Below are positions 18,426-27,663 of a stretch of 64,000 bases of DNA, one piece after another. Origin of the DNA: Peribacillus sp. ACCC06369. Lineage in GTDB: Bacteria; Bacillota; Bacilli; Bacillales; DSM-1321. The stretch is taken from contig NZ_JAUCEN010000002.1 of the NCBI RefSeq assembly GCF_030348945.1, positions 992,001 to 1,056,000 on the forward strand, written 5' to 3'. Every line of letters begins with the position of its first letter. Within the stretch, counting starts at the first letter, position 1. The position numbers and the translations under genes are program-made. A model generated the notes under the pieces. It saw nothing but the letters and a program-made list of their open reading frames with translations, was not told the DNA's origin and did not search any database.

Positions 18426-19307
18426 ATGAGAAAGTTTAAGAAAGTTTATGTGGAAATTACTAATATATGTAACCTGAAGTGTAATTTCTGTCCAAGCTCC
18501 AGCTTGCAAAGGACGCTGAAATTCATGGATCCTGAAGGGTTTACGCGTGTAATCGAGAAAATCAAACCACACACCGATCATATTTACTTTCATTTGATGG
18601 GTGAACCATTTTTAAATAAAAATTTGGGTACATTCCTGGATATCAGTGCTGAAAATGACCTGCAGGTGAATATAACAACGAACGGCACTTTGATTCAAAA
18701 GGTCAAAGATAAGCTGCTCTCCAAAAAAGCCCTTCGTCAGGTGAATATTTCACTTCATAGCTTCGAGGCAAACGATACGAGCAACAGTCTTGACTCATAT
18801 GTCAGCAATATTGCCGATTTCATAAATGAAGCAAATGAAAAAAGTGAAATGATTTGTGCCATTCGATTATGGAATATGGATACGGATGAACTAAAAGCGA
18901 GTAATGGCCTGAACGACGATATTCTCAGCATGTTGGAAGAAAAGCTTTCATTGGACGTTCGCTTAAGTGAAGCCCTTCAGCAAAAGAATAATATTAAGTT
19001 GAAGGACCGTGTATATATAAACATGGCTGAAAAATTCGAGTGGCCGGAATTGGACCGTGACATTATAGATGAGAATATTTTCTGCTATGCTCTTAGAGAT
19101 CAGTTAGGCATCTTGGTGGATGGTACAGTCGTACCTTGTTGTTTGGATAGTGAAGGGAAAATTCCACTGGGTAATATATTTGAAACGTCACTTGAAGACA
19201 TTTTAAATGGTGAACGGGCTAAAAATATGTATGACGGCTTTTCAAGAAGATGTGCAGTTGAAGAATTATGTAAACGATGTGGCTATGCAAAGCGTCATAA
19301 AAAATAA
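18426..19307 (+). CDS. Radical SAM / SPASM domain protein, substrate unknown
   Basis: A 293-residue iron-sulfur enzyme. CNLKCNFC (residues ~17-24) is the CxxxCxxC cluster site for S-adenosylmethionine cleavage, HLMGEPFLN the GEP-like SAM contact. The C-terminal third is a twitch/SPASM-like domain: CYALRDQLGILVDGTVVPCCLDSEG, then CAVEELCKRCGYAKR, with cysteines for an auxiliary cluster. Such proteins modify peptides or proteins, but no precursor peptide gene is visible next to it. Start: the ATG at 18426 follows a weak GGGGTATT site. Monocistronic. Confidence 0.85.
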   Translation: MRKFKKVYVEITNICNLKCNFCPSSSLQRTLKFMDPEGFTRVIEKIKPHTDHIYFHLMGEPFLNKNLGTFLDISAENDLQVNITTNGTLIQKVKDKLLSKKALRQVNISLHSFEANDTSNSLDSYVSNIADFINEANEKSEMICAIRLWNMDTDELKASNGLNDDILSMLEEKLSLDVRLSEALQQKNNIKLKDRVYINMAEKFEWPELDRDIIDENIFCYALRDQLGILVDGTVVPCCLDSEGKIPLGNIFETSLEDILNGERAKNMYDGFSRRCAVEELCKRCGYAKRHKK

Positions 19308-19322
19308 ATGAAGGAAAACCAA

Positions 19323-19342
19323 GGAGTCCATCTTCGTGGTTT
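19323..19342. repeat. Direct repeat copy 1 (GGAGTYCATCTTCGTGGTTT)
   Basis: A 20-bp word that recurs with one mismatch at 19773-19792, bracketing the 21-bp array between them. Origin unknown; possibly a duplicated edge of an older insertion. Confidence 0.7.
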
Positions 19343-19345
19343 CAG

Positions 19346-19391
19346 ACTGCAGACAAACTTGATGAAAACTCAGTTTGCCTGCAGTTTTTTA
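19346..19391 (+). terminator. Terminator of the radical SAM gene
   Basis: ACTGCAG.CAAAC / GTTTG.CTGCAGT arms, 14-base loop, then TTTTTATTT. Confidence 0.85.
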
Positions 19392-19556
19392 TTTAACAAG
19401 TTCAGTTGATTTCAGAAATCCGCTCCCTTTCCGCCGACTGTCTGCCAGGCCCCCTCGGTGCAAGCGCCTTTGGTGTCTCGGCTAGCCAGTAATTCGGCAG
19501 GAGTGTCGCAAATTTCTTCAATCCAATGAGGATTACAGTAAAAAACCATAAAGACC

Positions 19557-19752
19557 GGAGCACTTTATTCGTCCCGCTTTACTGTCTTGGGCCGTTGACG
19601 CAGTTTATCGACCAAAACCACACTTTATTCAGCCGTTCACGCACTGTATTCGACCTACCCCGCACATTATTCGGCCGTTGAAGCACGATATTCGACTGTT
19701 CACGAATTTTTTTTTGACCTTCATCTCACTATTCGGACTCCGAACACCATTT
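19557..19752. repeat. Array of ~21-bp degenerate repeats (TTATTCGGCCGTTCACGCAC-like)
   Basis: About nine units, each CACTTTATTCGNCC-like then GTTCACG- or GTTGACG-like, starting about every 20-22 bases. Units drift and none is identical to another. Core words (TTTATCGACC, TTATTCGGCC) resemble those of the array at 630-795, so both look like one repeat family. Confidence 0.7.
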
Positions 19753-19772
19753 TGTCGCCAAGCTGAAATTAC

Positions 19773-19792
19773 GGAGTTCATCTTCGTGGTTT
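19773..19792. repeat. Direct repeat copy 2
   Basis: Second copy of the 20-bp word found at 19323-19342, one base different, on the far side of the array. Confidence 0.7.
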
Positions 19793-19957
19793 TTTTGCGA
19801 TTTAAGGACAGTAACCACCTTCTTGTTAAAAATTCTGAATATTATTGTTTTATTGAAAATCCCATGATAAAATACTCTTTATTATTGACGAAGCGAAAAC
19901 TTCATATTGGAATATTTAAAGTTTTGGATTCATATCTTGCAATAGAGGGGATGTTTT

Positions 19958-20800
19958 ATGGATTTACAGCAAAAAGTTAAAGAGGTGTTCCCTGATTTAT
20001 CAACTGGCCAAAAAAAGGTAGCAAAATACTTGTTAGTACATTCACATACATTTGCAGTCACTTCAGCTCAAAAGCTCGGAAAAGATATAGGCGTGAGTGA
20101 AACGACCATCATCCGCTTTTGTTATTCATTGGGGTTAAGCGGATTTGCGGAACTTCAAAAACTTATTCGCAATCAGTTGATATTCGAGAGCAGCAGTTTG
20201 AATGAATATCATTCTTCAAAACTTGAAGCTGCGAATCAGCCAAACTTCATGGCTCAAGTGATGGGGCAGGATATCGTCAGCATCGAAAAGACAATCAAAA
20301 ATTTATCAAATGAAGATTTCTCCAAAACAATTGATAAATTGGCGGCAGCAGACAATGTATTGGTATCAGGACATCGATTATCATTTTCGGCAGCACATTG
20401 GTTAACCTTTACGCTTAGGCTAGTAAGGGAAGAGGTCCATTTATATAGGCCGGATACAGATGATATTTTTTTATTGCTGAATAAAATGACTGAAAATTCC
20501 GTTTTTGTGGCCATTTCATTTCACCGTTATGTGAAAGAGACTGTGAAAATCACGGAAATGGCCAAACAAGCCGGGGCATTTGTTATTGGCGTTACGGATT
20601 CTGAACTGGCTCCAATTGCTGACTTCACTGACATTTTATTGCCCATTTCAACACCTAGGACTTCCACTATCGATACGGCACCGGTTTTATTCTCATTATT
20701 GAATAGTTTAGTAGCAGGTGTATCGATTAAAGATGAACAGGGTTTTAAAGAGAGAAAAGCTATATATGACGCGTTCAATCAAGACAATTATTTCTTTTGA
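19958..20800 (+). CDS. MurR/RpiR-family transcriptional regulator
   Basis: 280 residues: an N-terminal RpiR helix-turn-helix (AQKLGKDIGVSETTIIRFCYSLGLSGFAELQKLI, ~30-75) and a C-terminal SIS domain (~125-260) that normally binds a phosphosugar-like ligand. Here it precedes amino acid-processing genes, so the effector may be different. The gap to the M20 gene is 57 bases, so it likely heads the operon it controls. RBS AGAGGGG. Confidence 0.88.
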   Translation: MDLQQKVKEVFPDLSTGQKKVAKYLLVHSHTFAVTSAQKLGKDIGVSETTIIRFCYSLGLSGFAELQKLIRNQLIFESSSLNEYHSSKLEAANQPNFMAQVMGQDIVSIEKTIKNLSNEDFSKTIDKLAAADNVLVSGHRLSFSAAHWLTFTLRLVREEVHLYRPDTDDIFLLLNKMTENSVFVAISFHRYVKETVKITEMAKQAGAFVIGVTDSELAPIADFTDILLPISTPRTSTIDTAPVLFSLLNSLVAGVSIKDEQGFKERKAIYDAFNQDNYFF

Positions 20801-20857
20801 GATAAACATCAGTTCGAGATGCAAACCGATTAACCGGGATATAAGGGGGAGACATAA

Positions 20858-22012
20858 ATGGATATCACACAATCAATCGAAAAATTAAGGCCGCGTATCA
20901 TCGATATCTTCGACCATTTACACGCACATCCTGAAACGAGTTGGAATGAGGTGAATACGACAGCTTTCATTTCAAATATTTTAAGGGAAAATCAGTCTAC
21001 GGTAAAAACATTCGAAGACTGTACAGGAGTGATTGGGGAAATCGGGGATGGGAATTTCACAGTCGGGTTACGATCGGATATCGATGCACTTTGGCAGGAG
21101 GTACATGGGACGTTTCAGGCCAATCATTCCTGTGGACACGATGGGCATATGACCTTGGCCCTTGGAGTATTCCTGGTATTGAAGGAAATGGACTTTCGAC
21201 CAAGAGGTAAGCTGAAATTCATTTTTCAACCTGCTGAAGAAAAAGGTACAGGTGCCTTGAAGATGATTGAAGAAAAAGTTTTGGATGATGTGGATTTCCT
21301 TTATGGGGTGCACTTAAGGCCAGTCGAGGAAGTGAAGGATGGGCAGGCTGCACCAGCGATTGTACATGGAGCCGCCCGGTTCATTAAAGGAGAAATAGTG
21401 GGAACGGATGCACATGGAGCCAGACCGCATCAAGGACAAAATGCCATCGAGATAGGAGCGGCATTCATCACTTTGTTAAATGGGATCCATCTCAATCCAT
21501 CCATCCCTTATTCAGTAAAAATGACGCAGTTTTTTGCTGGTGGTGAAAGTTCCAATATCATCCCGGGGAGAGCCACATTTTCATTGGATTTACGGGCTCA
21601 GGATAATGCAGTGATGGAAGAGCTCACCCGAAAAGTGGAAAAGGTTGCAGAATCTTTGGCCATTGTCCATGGAGTTGATGTGAAACTCGAACCGGGGACT
21701 AAAGTTGCTGCAGCAACCGTGAACGATCAAGCCCAGGAAATAATGGCTGAAGCGATAGCCGATACACTTGGGGAAGAAAATCTGGTAGCGCCAGTCATTA
21801 CAACAGGAGGAGAAGATTTTCATTTTTATACGTTGAAAAGACCTGAAATCAAAGCGACGATGCTTGGATTGGGCTGTGATTTGACACCAGGGCTCCATCA
21901 TCCGAACATGACGTTCAACAAAGATGCTTTGTTATCGGGAATTGAAATCCTGACAAAGGCCATCATTCTTACTTTCGAGAAATATGGAGAGGGGGTCCAC
22001 TTACATGACTGA
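20858..22012 (+). CDS. M20-family amidohydrolase, probable N-succinyl-L-amino acid desuccinylase
   Basis: 384 residues of the AmhX/M20D type. Metal-binding features: SCGHDGHM (Cys and His), QPAEEKGTG (catalytic Glu-Glu), and the dimerisation-domain His in GARPHQGQNA. The family hydrolyses N-acyl amino acids. Its place before a GNAT transferase and an NSAR-type racemase matches the Geobacillus pathway in which D-amino acids are succinylated, racemised, and freed as L-amino acids; the hydrolase would do the last step. B. subtilis AmhX is the nearest named relative I recognise. Confidence 0.85.
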   Translation: MDITQSIEKLRPRIIDIFDHLHAHPETSWNEVNTTAFISNILRENQSTVKTFEDCTGVIGEIGDGNFTVGLRSDIDALWQEVHGTFQANHSCGHDGHMTLALGVFLVLKEMDFRPRGKLKFIFQPAEEKGTGALKMIEEKVLDDVDFLYGVHLRPVEEVKDGQAAPAIVHGAARFIKGEIVGTDAHGARPHQGQNAIEIGAAFITLLNGIHLNPSIPYSVKMTQFFAGGESSNIIPGRATFSLDLRAQDNAVMEELTRKVEKVAESLAIVHGVDVKLEPGTKVAAATVNDQAQEIMAEAIADTLGEENLVAPVITTGGEDFHFYTLKRPEIKATMLGLGCDLTPGLHHPNMTFNKDALLSGIEILTKAIILTFEKYGEGVHLHD

Positions 22013-22799
22013 TGAATTAATCATTAAATCCCTATCGACACTAGAGGATTTACAAGAAGTGCAGCGACTTGAAATCCTTGTATGGGGCATGGATTGCGTT
22101 CCTACCCATCAGACGATTACCGCAGTCAAAAACGGAGGGCTCGTTTTAGGTGGTTACATCAATGGCCAGTTAGTGGGATTTCAATACAGTTTCCCAGGAT
22201 TTAAGGATGGAAGGGTGTTTCTTTGTTCACATATGTTAGCCATCCATCCGGATCATCAAAAGAAGGGCTACGGTAGATTGCTTAAACTGGCACAACAAGA
22301 AGAAGCACTCAAAAAAGGCTACGACTTAATCACATGGACGTATGATCCATTGGAAAGTGTGAACGCAAACTTGAATATCGGTAAACTAAAAGCGGTTTGT
22401 TCAACATATATGGAAGATTGTTATGGAGATATGAAGGATGCCCTCAATGAAGGATTGTCGACTGATCGGTTCATGGTGGAATGGAATATACGGCAGGAAG
22501 CAAATGAAGAGCCCCCACTTCCTGATAAAGCCACACATATCGTAACCACTGGAATGAATGACCAAGGCTTTCCTTACATCAAGGATTATCATTTGGAAAC
22601 CAATGCCGATGTGGTCGCCATTCCCATTCCGACGGATATTCAAAAAATCAAAAAAGGTGATCTCAGCCTTGCGATAGATTGGCGGTCGAAAACGGGTGAA
22701 TTATTCAAAACGCTTTTTGCCAATGGGTATGTTGCAGTCGGAATAGCTCGGGAACAAGGTGAAGACATTCAAAACTACTTATTAAAAAAACAAGAATAA
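22005..22799 (+). CDS. GNAT acyltransferase, probable D-amino acid N-succinyltransferase
   Basis: 264 residues with an N-terminal GNAT fold; [21 protein letters not shown] is the acyl-CoA pyrophosphate loop (~77-97). The C-terminal half is the COG3375-type extension. It overlaps the M20 gene by 8 bases (ATG inside its end) behind GAGAGGGGG, so translation is coupled. In the known NSAR pathway the homologue transfers succinyl from succinyl-CoA to D-amino acids. The assignment depends on gene context. Confidence 0.8.
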   Translation: MTDELIIKSLSTLEDLQEVQRLEILVWGMDCVPTHQTITAVKNGGLVLGGYINGQLVGFQYSFPGFKDGRVFLCSHMLAIHPDHQKKGYGRLLKLAQQEEALKKGYDLITWTYDPLESVNANLNIGKLKAVCSTYMEDCYGDMKDALNEGLSTDRFMVEWNIRQEANEEPPLPDKATHIVTTGMNDQGFPYIKDYHLETNADVVAIPIPTDIQKIKKGDLSLAIDWRSKTGELFKTLFANGYVAVGIAREQGEDIQNYLLKKQE

Positions 22800-22812
22800 A
22801 GGGGGAATCCAG

Positions 22813-23922
22813 ATGAAAATAAAAGAAGTGCGTTTACGCCATCTAAATATGGATTTGATAGCTCCATTTACAACAAGCTTTGGAACATTTGTAGATAAGG
22901 AATTCATACTTGTGGAAGTGAAAAATGGAGAGGGGCTTTCAGGTTGGGCTGAATCAGTGGCGTTTTCAGCACCTTGGTATAACGAAGAAACCATAAAAAC
23001 CAATTGGACCATGCTGGAGGATTTCTTGATTCCGCTTGTATTGGATAAAGATATAGAACATCCTCGTGATGTATCGGATATGTTCTCGCACATACGGAAA
23101 AATAATATGGCAAAATCGGCAATCGAGGGAGCTATCTGGGATTTATATGCAAAAGAAAAGAATGTTCCATTAAGTATGGCTTTAGGCGGGGAACTGGAAA
23201 AAATCGATGTTGGAATCAGTATCGGCATCCAAAAAACGGTCCCCGAATTATTGAAGAAGATAGAAGATGGATTGAAGGATGGGTATAAAAGAATCAAAAT
23301 AAAGATTCAACCAGGTTGGGATGTTGATGTAATCAGGGAAGTGCGCAATCGATATCCCGATGTACCGATCATGGCAGATGCAAACTCCGCTTATCGGATG
23401 AAAGACATCGAATTACTGAAACAACTTGATCAATTTGATTTAATGATGATTGAGCAGCCTTTGTCATCAGATGATATTGTCGATCATGCCACATTACAAG
23501 CGGAAATCAAAACACCGATTTGTTTGGATGAAAGTATACATTCCGTGGAAGATGCAAGAAAAGCCCTTGAATTGGGAAGCTGTAAAATCATTAATATCAA
23601 GATCGGCAGGGTAGGCGGTTTAACGGAAGCGAAGAAAATACATGATTTATGTAAAGAAAGAAATGTTCCGGTTTGGTGCGGGGGGATGTTGGAATCCGGT
23701 GTGGGACGTGCCCATAATATCGCATTGACAACACTTGATAACTTCACGATGCCTGGTGATACGGCGGCATCTGCGAATTATTGGCATAAGGACATCATTA
23801 AACCAGAGGTTACAGTGAAAGATGGAGTCATAACTGTTCCAAAGGCGGCAGGCATCGGCTATGAAGTCGATTACGCTGCGGTCGATGAATTCACTTCCTA
23901 TAGTAAAAGATATACAAATTGA
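22813..23922 (+). CDS. N-succinylamino acid racemase / o-succinylbenzoate synthase family enzyme
   Basis: 369 residues of the enolase superfamily. The catalytic set is complete: KxK in [11 protein letters not shown] (acid/base Lys, ~165), metal ligands in [14 protein letters not shown] and CLDES, and the second Lys in [10 protein letters not shown]. This subgroup contains NSAR/OSBS proteins with both activities. The operon partners (M20 hydrolase, GNAT) and absence of other menaquinone genes point to the racemase as the biological role: N-succinyl-D- to N-succinyl-L-amino acid. Confidence 0.88.
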   Translation: MKIKEVRLRHLNMDLIAPFTTSFGTFVDKEFILVEVKNGEGLSGWAESVAFSAPWYNEETIKTNWTMLEDFLIPLVLDKDIEHPRDVSDMFSHIRKNNMAKSAIEGAIWDLYAKEKNVPLSMALGGELEKIDVGISIGIQKTVPELLKKIEDGLKDGYKRIKIKIQPGWDVDVIREVRNRYPDVPIMADANSAYRMKDIELLKQLDQFDLMMIEQPLSSDDIVDHATLQAEIKTPICLDESIHSVEDARKALELGSCKIINIKIGRVGGLTEAKKIHDLCKERNVPVWCGGMLESGVGRAHNIALTTLDNFTMPGDTAASANYWHKDIIKPEVTVKDGVITVPKAAGIGYEVDYAAVDEFTSYSKRYTN

Positions 23923-23952
23923 TAAAAGAACAAGGTTGGAATAGTAACTCTA

Positions 23953-23996
23953 CCCAGCTTCATGGGCGATGGCTCGTTAAAATTAATGAAGCTGGG
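23953..23996 (+). other. Inverted repeat between racemase and permease genes
   Basis: CCCAGCTTCAT pairs perfectly with ATGAAGCTGGG across 22 bases. No T-run follows, so it is more likely an RNA-stability or processing hairpin than a full terminator. It lies in the 160-base gap that divides the operon. Confidence 0.55.
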
Positions 23997-24082
23997 AAGC
24001 TATTACGGAACAGTGATGAGAGGAAGATATTTTTTTAACTCAAATTGTCAGAATAATCATTTAATTGAAGGTGGAATTGGAT

Positions 24083-25162
24083 ATGAAAAACAGTATAAAT
24101 CTTGCAGGTGCATATATTGGAATCATCATTGGAGCAGGCTTCGCCTCAGGACAAGAAGTATTACAATTCTTCACGAGCTTTGGAATCTACAGTGTATTGG
24201 GAATTGTGGTGGCGACAGCTTTATTCTCGTTTTTAGGCATGCAAGTTACACAATTGGGGAGCACCCTCAAAACACGCTCCCATAAAAACATCATCGATCA
24301 TATTTGTGGCCGCTATTTAGGCAGGGTGGTCGATATTATTATCACATTTTTTTTGTTTGGAGTTACAGTCATCATGATTGCTGGTTCCGGAACGATTTTT
24401 GAAGAACAATTCGGGGTACCCAGTATAGCTGGTGCAATTCTCATGACTGTGCTGACGATAGGTACGCTTTTACTTAATGTTAATAAAATAATGTCCATCA
24501 TTAGTGCTGTAACACCATTTTTATTTGTTATCATGATTATTATTTCAGGTTATTCATTTTTCACCTCCAATCTAAATTTCAATGAAATCATATCTTCTTC
24601 TAGTAAAGGGAATGCTGCAACCGGAAATTGGATGATGGGTTCATTACTTTATGTTTCATATAATATGACGGCCGGAATTGCCATGCTAGCCGTAATGGGA
24701 GGGACCATTAAGAATAAGAAGGAGGCTGGTATGGGAGGCCTTCTAGGAGGTATTGGATTGGGGATCTTGCTATTCTTGATCAATATGGGGATGATGTCCG
24801 ACTTGAAGGGCATAGAAGGCTCAGGGATGCCTACCCTTCATTTAGCGAATCAGATTTCTCCATGGTTGGGATATATCCTATCAATCATCCTTTTAGGGAT
24901 GATTTATAATACCTCGGTCGGGATGCTGTATGCATTTACAGCCAGGATGGTGCCTGCCGACACGAAACGCTTCAAGATATCCGTGATTATGGTGGGAATC
25001 CTCGCATTCCTTGCAAGTTTCGTTGGCTTCATTAAATTGGTTGGAACAGTATATCCAGTCACAGGATATTTAGGATTTGTAATCATTGCTGCGCTTATCA
25101 TATCCTGGATCCGTTCAAAAGCGAAAAAAGGGGCAGTGACTATGGAACTCGCGAAATTATAA
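24083..25162 (+). CDS. YkvI-type membrane transporter
   Basis: 359 residues with about ten membrane segments and the N-terminal AGAYIGIIIGAGFASGQEVLQFF, a LeuT-fold-like pattern of the YkvI family. Substrate is not known for the family. Coming after the D-amino acid converting genes on the same strand, an amino acid import role is a reasonable inference. Start is the ATG 8 bases after GAAGGTGG; an upstream TTG would overlap that site. Confidence 0.8.
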   Translation: MKNSINLAGAYIGIIIGAGFASGQEVLQFFTSFGIYSVLGIVVATALFSFLGMQVTQLGSTLKTRSHKNIIDHICGRYLGRVVDIIITFFLFGVTVIMIAGSGTIFEEQFGVPSIAGAILMTVLTIGTLLLNVNKIMSIISAVTPFLFVIMIIISGYSFFTSNLNFNEIISSSSKGNAATGNWMMGSLLYVSYNMTAGIAMLAVMGGTIKNKKEAGMGGLLGGIGLGILLFLINMGMMSDLKGIEGSGMPTLHLANQISPWLGYILSIILLGMIYNTSVGMLYAFTARMVPADTKRFKISVIMVGILAFLASFVGFIKLVGTVYPVTGYLGFVIIAALIISWIRSKAKKGAVTMELAKL

Positions 25163-25335
25163 TAGGGAAGGGGAATTTAAGGATTAGAGTTTAAAACTGC
25201 ATGGATCTTTGACCTGACATCTTCTTCATGGAGGTGTTTTTTTTCTGTTATCGAGGACCTTTACTCATGATCACGGCATTTTTCCTCCTTTTTTTCATAC
25301 ATTAGTTTAAAGGCGGAAGACAAGGGGGATATCGG

Positions 25336-26751
25336 ATGAATGGAGCGGAGCAAAAGGCTCTGGAATATGCCATTAGTGAAATTACAGAAATAGCAACTGG
25401 GTTCGGGTTGGATTTTTACCCGATGCGTTATGAAATTTGCCCTTCAGAAATCATTTATACATTTGGTGCCTATGGGATGCCGACCCGTTTTTCTCATTGG
25501 AGTTTTGGGAAGCAGTTTCATAAAATGAAGCTGCAGTATGACTTTGGATTAAGTAAGATCTACGAACTGGTCATTAACTCTAATCCTTGTTACGCTTTTC
25601 TGTTGGACTCCAATTCACTTGTACAAAATAAATTGATTGTTGCCCACGTTTTGGCGCATTGTGATTTCTTTAAGAATAATATACGTTTTAATAATACTAA
25701 GAGAGATATGGTGGAAAGTATGTCGGCCACGGCAGAAAGAATCCGTGAATATGAAATCCTGCATGGCAAAAAGGAAGTGGAAACTTTCCTCGATGCACTA
25801 TTAGCCATTGAAGAACATATCGATCCGTCGTTGATGAGACCGAAGCTTGCCTGGACGATGGAAGATGAGGAAGAAGAAGAGGAAATAAAACCGACAGCCA
25901 CACAATACGATGATTTATGGAATCTTGAAAATAAGGATAAACCGAAGAAATCCACCGTGAAAAAAAGAAAAAAATTCCCGCCAAGGCCTGAAAAGGATAT
26001 TATGCTTTTCATAGAACAGTACAGCAGGGATCTAACAGATTGGCAACGGGATATCATGACGATGATCAGGGAAGAGATGCTGTATTTCTGGCCGCAGCTG
26101 GAAACGAAAATCATGAATGAAGGCTGGGCATCCTACTGGCATCAACGCATAATCCGTGAATTGGATTTATCCTCAGGGGAAGCGATTGAATTCGCTAAAC
26201 TGAACGCAGGTGTCGTTCAGCCATCAAAGACCAGCATCAACCCTTATTATCTTGGATTAAAAGTGTTTGAAGATATTGAAGAACGCTATGATAATCCAAC
26301 TGAAGAGATGATCAGGCTTGGCGTCATGCCCGGATCTGGACGGGAAAAGATGTTCGAAGTTAGGGAAATCGAATCTGACATTTCCTTTATCCGTAATTAT
26401 TTGACGAAAGATCTGGTCATGCGTGAAGATATGTATTTATTCCAAAAGCAGGGCAAGGATTATAAAATCGTCGATAAAGCATGGGAACAGGTTCGTGACC
26501 AACTCGTCAGTATGAGGGTTAACGGCGGATTCCCCTATATCACAGTAAATGATGGAGACTTCATGCGTAATGGCGAACTTTATCTGAAACATTGGTATGA
26601 AGATATTGAACTGGATCTGAAATATCTTGAGAAAGTCATGCCATATATCCATCAGCTTTGGGGACGCTCCGTGCATATGGAATCAGTCATGGAAGGAAAA
26701 GAAGTCCTGTTTTCCTATGATGGAAAAGGTATTCACCGGAAATATTTATAA
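25336..26751 (+). CDS. spoVR: SpoVR family protein
   Basis: 471 residues with the SpoVR pattern: [31 protein letters not shown] at the N-terminus, [11 protein letters not shown], and [16 protein letters not shown] in the middle. An acidic EEEEEE stretch near residue 180. In B. subtilis SpoVR takes part in spore cortex formation; the biochemical role is unknown. Homologues also occur in non-sporeformers. Monocistronic with a strong terminator. The gene supports a spore-forming host. Confidence 0.93.
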   Translation: MNGAEQKALEYAISEITEIATGFGLDFYPMRYEICPSEIIYTFGAYGMPTRFSHWSFGKQFHKMKLQYDFGLSKIYELVINSNPCYAFLLDSNSLVQNKLIVAHVLAHCDFFKNNIRFNNTKRDMVESMSATAERIREYEILHGKKEVETFLDALLAIEEHIDPSLMRPKLAWTMEDEEEEEEIKPTATQYDDLWNLENKDKPKKSTVKKRKKFPPRPEKDIMLFIEQYSRDLTDWQRDIMTMIREEMLYFWPQLETKIMNEGWASYWHQRIIRELDLSSGEAIEFAKLNAGVVQPSKTSINPYYLGLKVFEDIEERYDNPTEEMIRLGVMPGSGREKMFEVREIESDISFIRNYLTKDLVMREDMYLFQKQGKDYKIVDKAWEQVRDQLVSMRVNGGFPYITVNDGDFMRNGELYLKHWYEDIELDLKYLEKVMPYIHQLWGRSVHMESVMEGKEVLFSYDGKGIHRKYL

Positions 26752-26757
26752 AGAGGA

Positions 26758-26789
26758 AGAAAACTGCCGGTCACTCGGCAGTTTTCTTG
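26758..26789 (+). terminator. Terminator of spoVR
   Basis: AGAAAACTGCCG / CGGCAGTTTTCT stem followed by TGTTTC. Confidence 0.9.
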
Positions 26790-26795
26790 TTTCAT

Positions 26796-26831
26796 CCAAT
26801 ACTTGCGATTTGCAAGTATTGGTGTTATATA
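26796..26831 (+). promoter_or_regulatory. Operator 1 (ACTTGC-N5-GCAAGT) and overlapping promoter of the ArsN1-like gene
   Basis: CCAATACTTGC / GCAAGTATTGG is a perfect 11-bp inverted repeat. Its centre TTGCGATTTGCAA matches the sites before the marR gene and the flavoprotein gene. TTGCGA (26803) and TATATA (26826) are 17 bases apart and could be -35 and -10, placing the operator over the -35 box. Confidence 0.65.
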
Positions 26832-26887
26832 TAATATAGAATATTTTGAATGAACTCATTTGGTAGCGAAAGGAGCAGGGGAAAGAT

Positions 26888-27373
26888 ATGATCATTCGTG
26901 AAGCGATGGAAACGGACATAGATTCCGTCAAAGAAATTTACAATCAAGGAATTGAGGATAGGGTTGCCACGTTAGAAACGGAACCGAAGGATCAAGCCTA
27001 CATGAAGGATTGGTTTGCCAAGCACATGGGACGATATAAGGTAATCGTCGCCGAGCAAGAAGGGGAAGTCGTTGGATGGGCTTCCTTGAATCCATATAAC
27101 AATCGCTGTGCTTATAAAGGGGTTGCTGATTTATCCGTTTATATCTCAAGAGATCATCGAGGAAAAGGGATTGGCGGTTTATTGCTTCAATCAATCGAAA
27201 AGATCGCAGAAGGAAATGACTTCAATAAAATTGTGTTATTCACATTTCCTTTTAACCAGGTTGGTCAAGGATTGTACAAAAAAAGGGGTTATCGTGAAGT
27301 GGGTGTGTTTAAGAACCAGGGAATATTAGATGGGGAATATGTCGATGTTATGGCTATGGAGAAATTACTGTAA
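26888..27373 (+). CDS. arsN1: GNAT acetyltransferase, phosphinothricin/arsinothricin type (ArsN1-like)
   Basis: 161 residues: GNAT fold with VYISRDHRGKGIGGLLLQSIEK as acetyl-CoA loop and the PAT-type start MIIREAMETDIDSVKEIYNQGIEDRVATLETEP. PAT-family enzymes acetylate the amino group of phosphinothricin; the ArsN1 branch does the same to the arsenic antibiotic arsinothricin and sits in ars clusters. The marR, flavoprotein and arsRBC genes that follow, and the shared operator, favour ArsN1, but a general PAT cannot be excluded. Confidence 0.7.
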   Translation: MIIREAMETDIDSVKEIYNQGIEDRVATLETEPKDQAYMKDWFAKHMGRYKVIVAEQEGEVVGWASLNPYNNRCAYKGVADLSVYISRDHRGKGIGGLLLQSIEKIAEGNDFNKIVLFTFPFNQVGQGLYKKRGYREVGVFKNQGILDGEYVDVMAMEKLL

Positions 27374-27394
27374 ACAAATAGGGGGTAGGAGGGG

Positions 27395-27586
27395 ATGACT
27401 GTTAACCATTCAAGCGTATTGTCTGTTGATTATTTTGATGCCTATTTCAAGTTGGTTTTAGCTTCTCGTGAACCTAGGGTGGAAAAGGCAAAAGAATTCA
27501 TCGAAACAAACTTTTTTAAAGGCAAAGCTTGCTATTATGGCGAGCAAACTCACCGAAATTTCATTACGGCTTTTAACAAGCTATAA
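27395..27586 (+). CDS. Small protein of unknown function (63 aa)
   Basis: Behind a strong AGGAGGGG site and 22 bases after the ArsN1-like gene, so probably translated from the same mRNA. The sequence (SVDYFDAYFKLVLASREPRVEKAKEFIETNFFKG...CYYGEQTHRNF) has aromatic residues, one Cys, no membrane segment and no family that I recognise. It could be an intact small gene or the remnant of a larger one. Confidence 0.55.
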   Translation: MTVNHSSVLSVDYFDAYFKLVLASREPRVEKAKEFIETNFFKGKACYYGEQTHRNFITAFNKL

Positions 27587-27616
27587 GGATAAATTAAAAA
27601 TAGTTGATTTAAATAG

Positions 27617-27645
27617 TTGCAATATGCAAATAATGTGAGTATAAA
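27617..27645 (+). promoter_or_regulatory. Operator 2 and promoter of the marR gene
   Basis: TTGCAATATGCAA is a perfect 13-bp palindrome. Its TTGCAA also forms a -35 box 17 bases from TATAAA, so a bound repressor would block the polymerase: a layout expected of MarR autoregulation. Confidence 0.7.
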
Positions 27646-27663
27646 TATAGTGAGGTGAAAGTA

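Larger units (their letters stand above)
19392..19957. other. Intergenic region with no supported gene
   Basis: About 565 bases between the radical SAM terminator and the RpiR gene. It holds the ~21-bp repeat array and the second copy of the 20-bp direct repeat; the last 150 bases are AT-rich and should contain the promoter of the RpiR operon. A 100-codon open frame across the array is a by-product of the repeats. Confidence 0.5.

Noticed and set aside
19557-19752. CRISPR-like or attachment-site array
   Set aside because: Period of only ~21 bases without unique spacers; no integrase nearby.
19678-19980. 100-codon open frame before the RpiR gene
   Set aside because: Starts in the repeat array and runs into the RpiR start without a ribosome site.
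23953-23996. Rho-independent terminator inside the NSAR operon
   Set aside because: The stem is good but no T-run follows; kept as a hairpin only.
25590-26114. 174-codon leftward frame within spoVR
   Set aside because: Antisense shadow, poly-Ser from the acidic codons of spoVR; no start signals.
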